From Polyodon spathula (lineage: Eukaryota; Chordata; Actinopteri; Acipenseriformes; Polyodontidae), in assembly GCF_017654505.1 (NCBI RefSeq), contig NW_024472221.1:310001-374000 (forward strand): a stretch of DNA of 64,000 nucleotides. Direction: 5' to 3'. The notes below the pieces were generated by a model. That model made no database searches and was not told where the DNA came from. It saw nothing but the letters and a program-made list of their open reading frames with translations. Below, piece by piece: positions 61,801 through 64,000 of the stretch; the stretch's first letter is position 1; the number at the start of each line of letters is the position of its first letter. The position numbers were made by a program, and so were the translations under genes.

Positions 61801-63299
61801 CACATGGCTAAAAGGCCATTTTACAGATTACAACAGAGTTTTCAGACAGATACTAACAGAAGGATCCATAGGTGTCCTGTATTGACAAACTGTCTGGCAC
61901 ATCTCAACAGGGAAATAAAGTGGCCCTTCAAAGTAAAACCGGAGTTTAAGGAGGAACCTATCGACTGCTGTCGACAGGGTGAAAACTAAATGAAGAAATT
62001 GTGACTGAGTTGCAGGCTTTTGTCCTTTTCACCTTTTTAAATAGCATGACCTTTTTTATTGAGAATCTTGACAAGAGCTGTTCTGAATCAACTGCAAACA
62101 GCACTAGTGTTCCAGTTGGGTTTAAACTTGGTACAGGCATTTCTGAAGGGTATCGGAATCTAGGGGACCTGCTTCTGCATCTGGCTCCTGATTGATTGGA
62201 CTAGTGAAATCTTTGCAGTCAGAACTGCCCATCTGAATTTGATGAAACTTGGAATGGGACATATGAAACAGAAGTGACTTATACAGTGCCTTTATCATTA
62301 TGCAGCTTTAGCTGTTGGTCCAGGCTTATACACAGCTAGGTGGGTTTAAGAGCAGCACTCTAAATGTACCGTTTTACTAGGGCTAACACTAGAGCTTTAT
62401 TCCCCATCTGGCCTTTGATTTGGATATCTTTAGAATAATTTCCCTGTTTTAAATTTAAATATCCTAAATGAGTGCCCTTGTATTTTTAGAACTGCTCTTT
62501 CCGGACCTGTGTCACACCATGCACTGTTCGAATGATAAACAACACAGGCAATCTTTGCAGGACAGGTAATTTCATACCGCTCAGTTTGGGTGATAAGAGG
62601 GGTGATAAGAGGTGCACTAGTACAGTATCTCTGTAGCGTGGATTGCTATCGACAGGTAGCTGTTTGCTTTACCAAATGCCTTTTAGTGCTTTTATACTAA
62701 AGGATTGGATGGGGTATGGGAACTTTACTGTTTTTAAATCCAGGTATTAATAATAACAGGTCGGGTGGTAGAAAGGGAAACCCTTTTTGACACCCACCCA
62801 CGTCCGCGTTGTAATGAATCCAAGACTCTCTGAATTAATAGCTCTGTTCTCTGTTTCACTAATGAAGCTTGGCTTTGAAAAGGTCTTTTGAAAAGCATGA
62901 CAACTTTCACACAAGTCCCTGATCATTTTGTTGCAGTTTGTTTAATTTCCCAGACTTGAAGCTCACTTGAAGCACTTCCATATCCTCCCACAACAATAGA
63001 AGTGCACTTCTCGTGAAGAAAGTGTCAGGACCCTACCTGTGCCTCGCACTCTATGGGAGTGAGTGTGACGACGTTACAGTGTGGATGTATAAAGCAGCGT
63101 TACGAAAAGCATTGCCTGCCATCAGGTTACAGTTTAAAATCCCAGTAAAGCCTGCAGAATCAATAAATATAAAGAGGCTGATGAAATATGTATACTGATG
63201 ACTCTTTAGGTGACATTTCAGGTGAGCAAGGCTTTGCATCATTTAGCATGATCAGTTCCATCCCTGGTCAGAAGTACGTCCTCTTGAAGTTGTATTTGA

Positions 63300-64000
<701 letters not shown>

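Overview
The window is vertebrate genomic DNA, very probably from a ray-finned fish. Four spliced coding pieces on the + strand read as the start of a SERCA-type calcium ATPase. Two more pieces near the left edge read as the last two exons of another + strand gene. Introns and spacers are long (about 0.9 to 15 kb) and AT-rich, with many (TA)n tracts and a fish-type repeat load: decayed Tc1/mariner transposons, short inverted-repeat elements, CR1-like LINE ends and tRNA-derived SINEs. A non-teleost ray-finned fish such as a sturgeon or paddlefish fits, but this is inference from repeat style and I cannot name the species.

Layout. Bases 1-5367 hold the 3' end of the upstream gene: a 72-nt exon (3932-4003) and a terminal exon (5287-5367) ending in TAA. 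I call it ZZEF1 mainly because ZZEF1 lies directly upstream of ATP2A3, on the same strand, in human. Bases 5368-37560 are about 32 kb of spacer: a likely 3' UTR, two Tc1 elements (12072-13572 and 34150-35268), many short transposons and two CpG-richer patches (about 30.6 and 33.6 kb). Bases 36990-37560 are the likely promoter and 5' UTR of the calcium pump gene.

The calcium pump (ATP2A3-like) begins at ATG 37561. Exon 1 is 37561-37678. An 18-nt microexon follows at 52564-52581, then exon 3 at 53504-53586 and exon 4 at 63324-63431. All phases agree (118+18+83+108 nt = 109 codons), covering the N-terminus, helix M1, the M1-M2 lumenal loop and most of helix M2. The rest of the gene lies beyond the right edge. 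The introns carry more transposon remnants, including a hammerhead-ribozyme-like motif at 58762-58813.

The two genes are not an operon; they are neighbours in what appears to be conserved vertebrate synteny. I found no rRNA or functional tRNA gene, no CRISPR array and no intact transposase. The strongest novel leads are the hammerhead-like motif with a self-complementary stem III, a one-codon insertion in the pump's M1-M2 lumenal loop, and several apparently undescribed short inverted-repeat families with visible target-site duplications.
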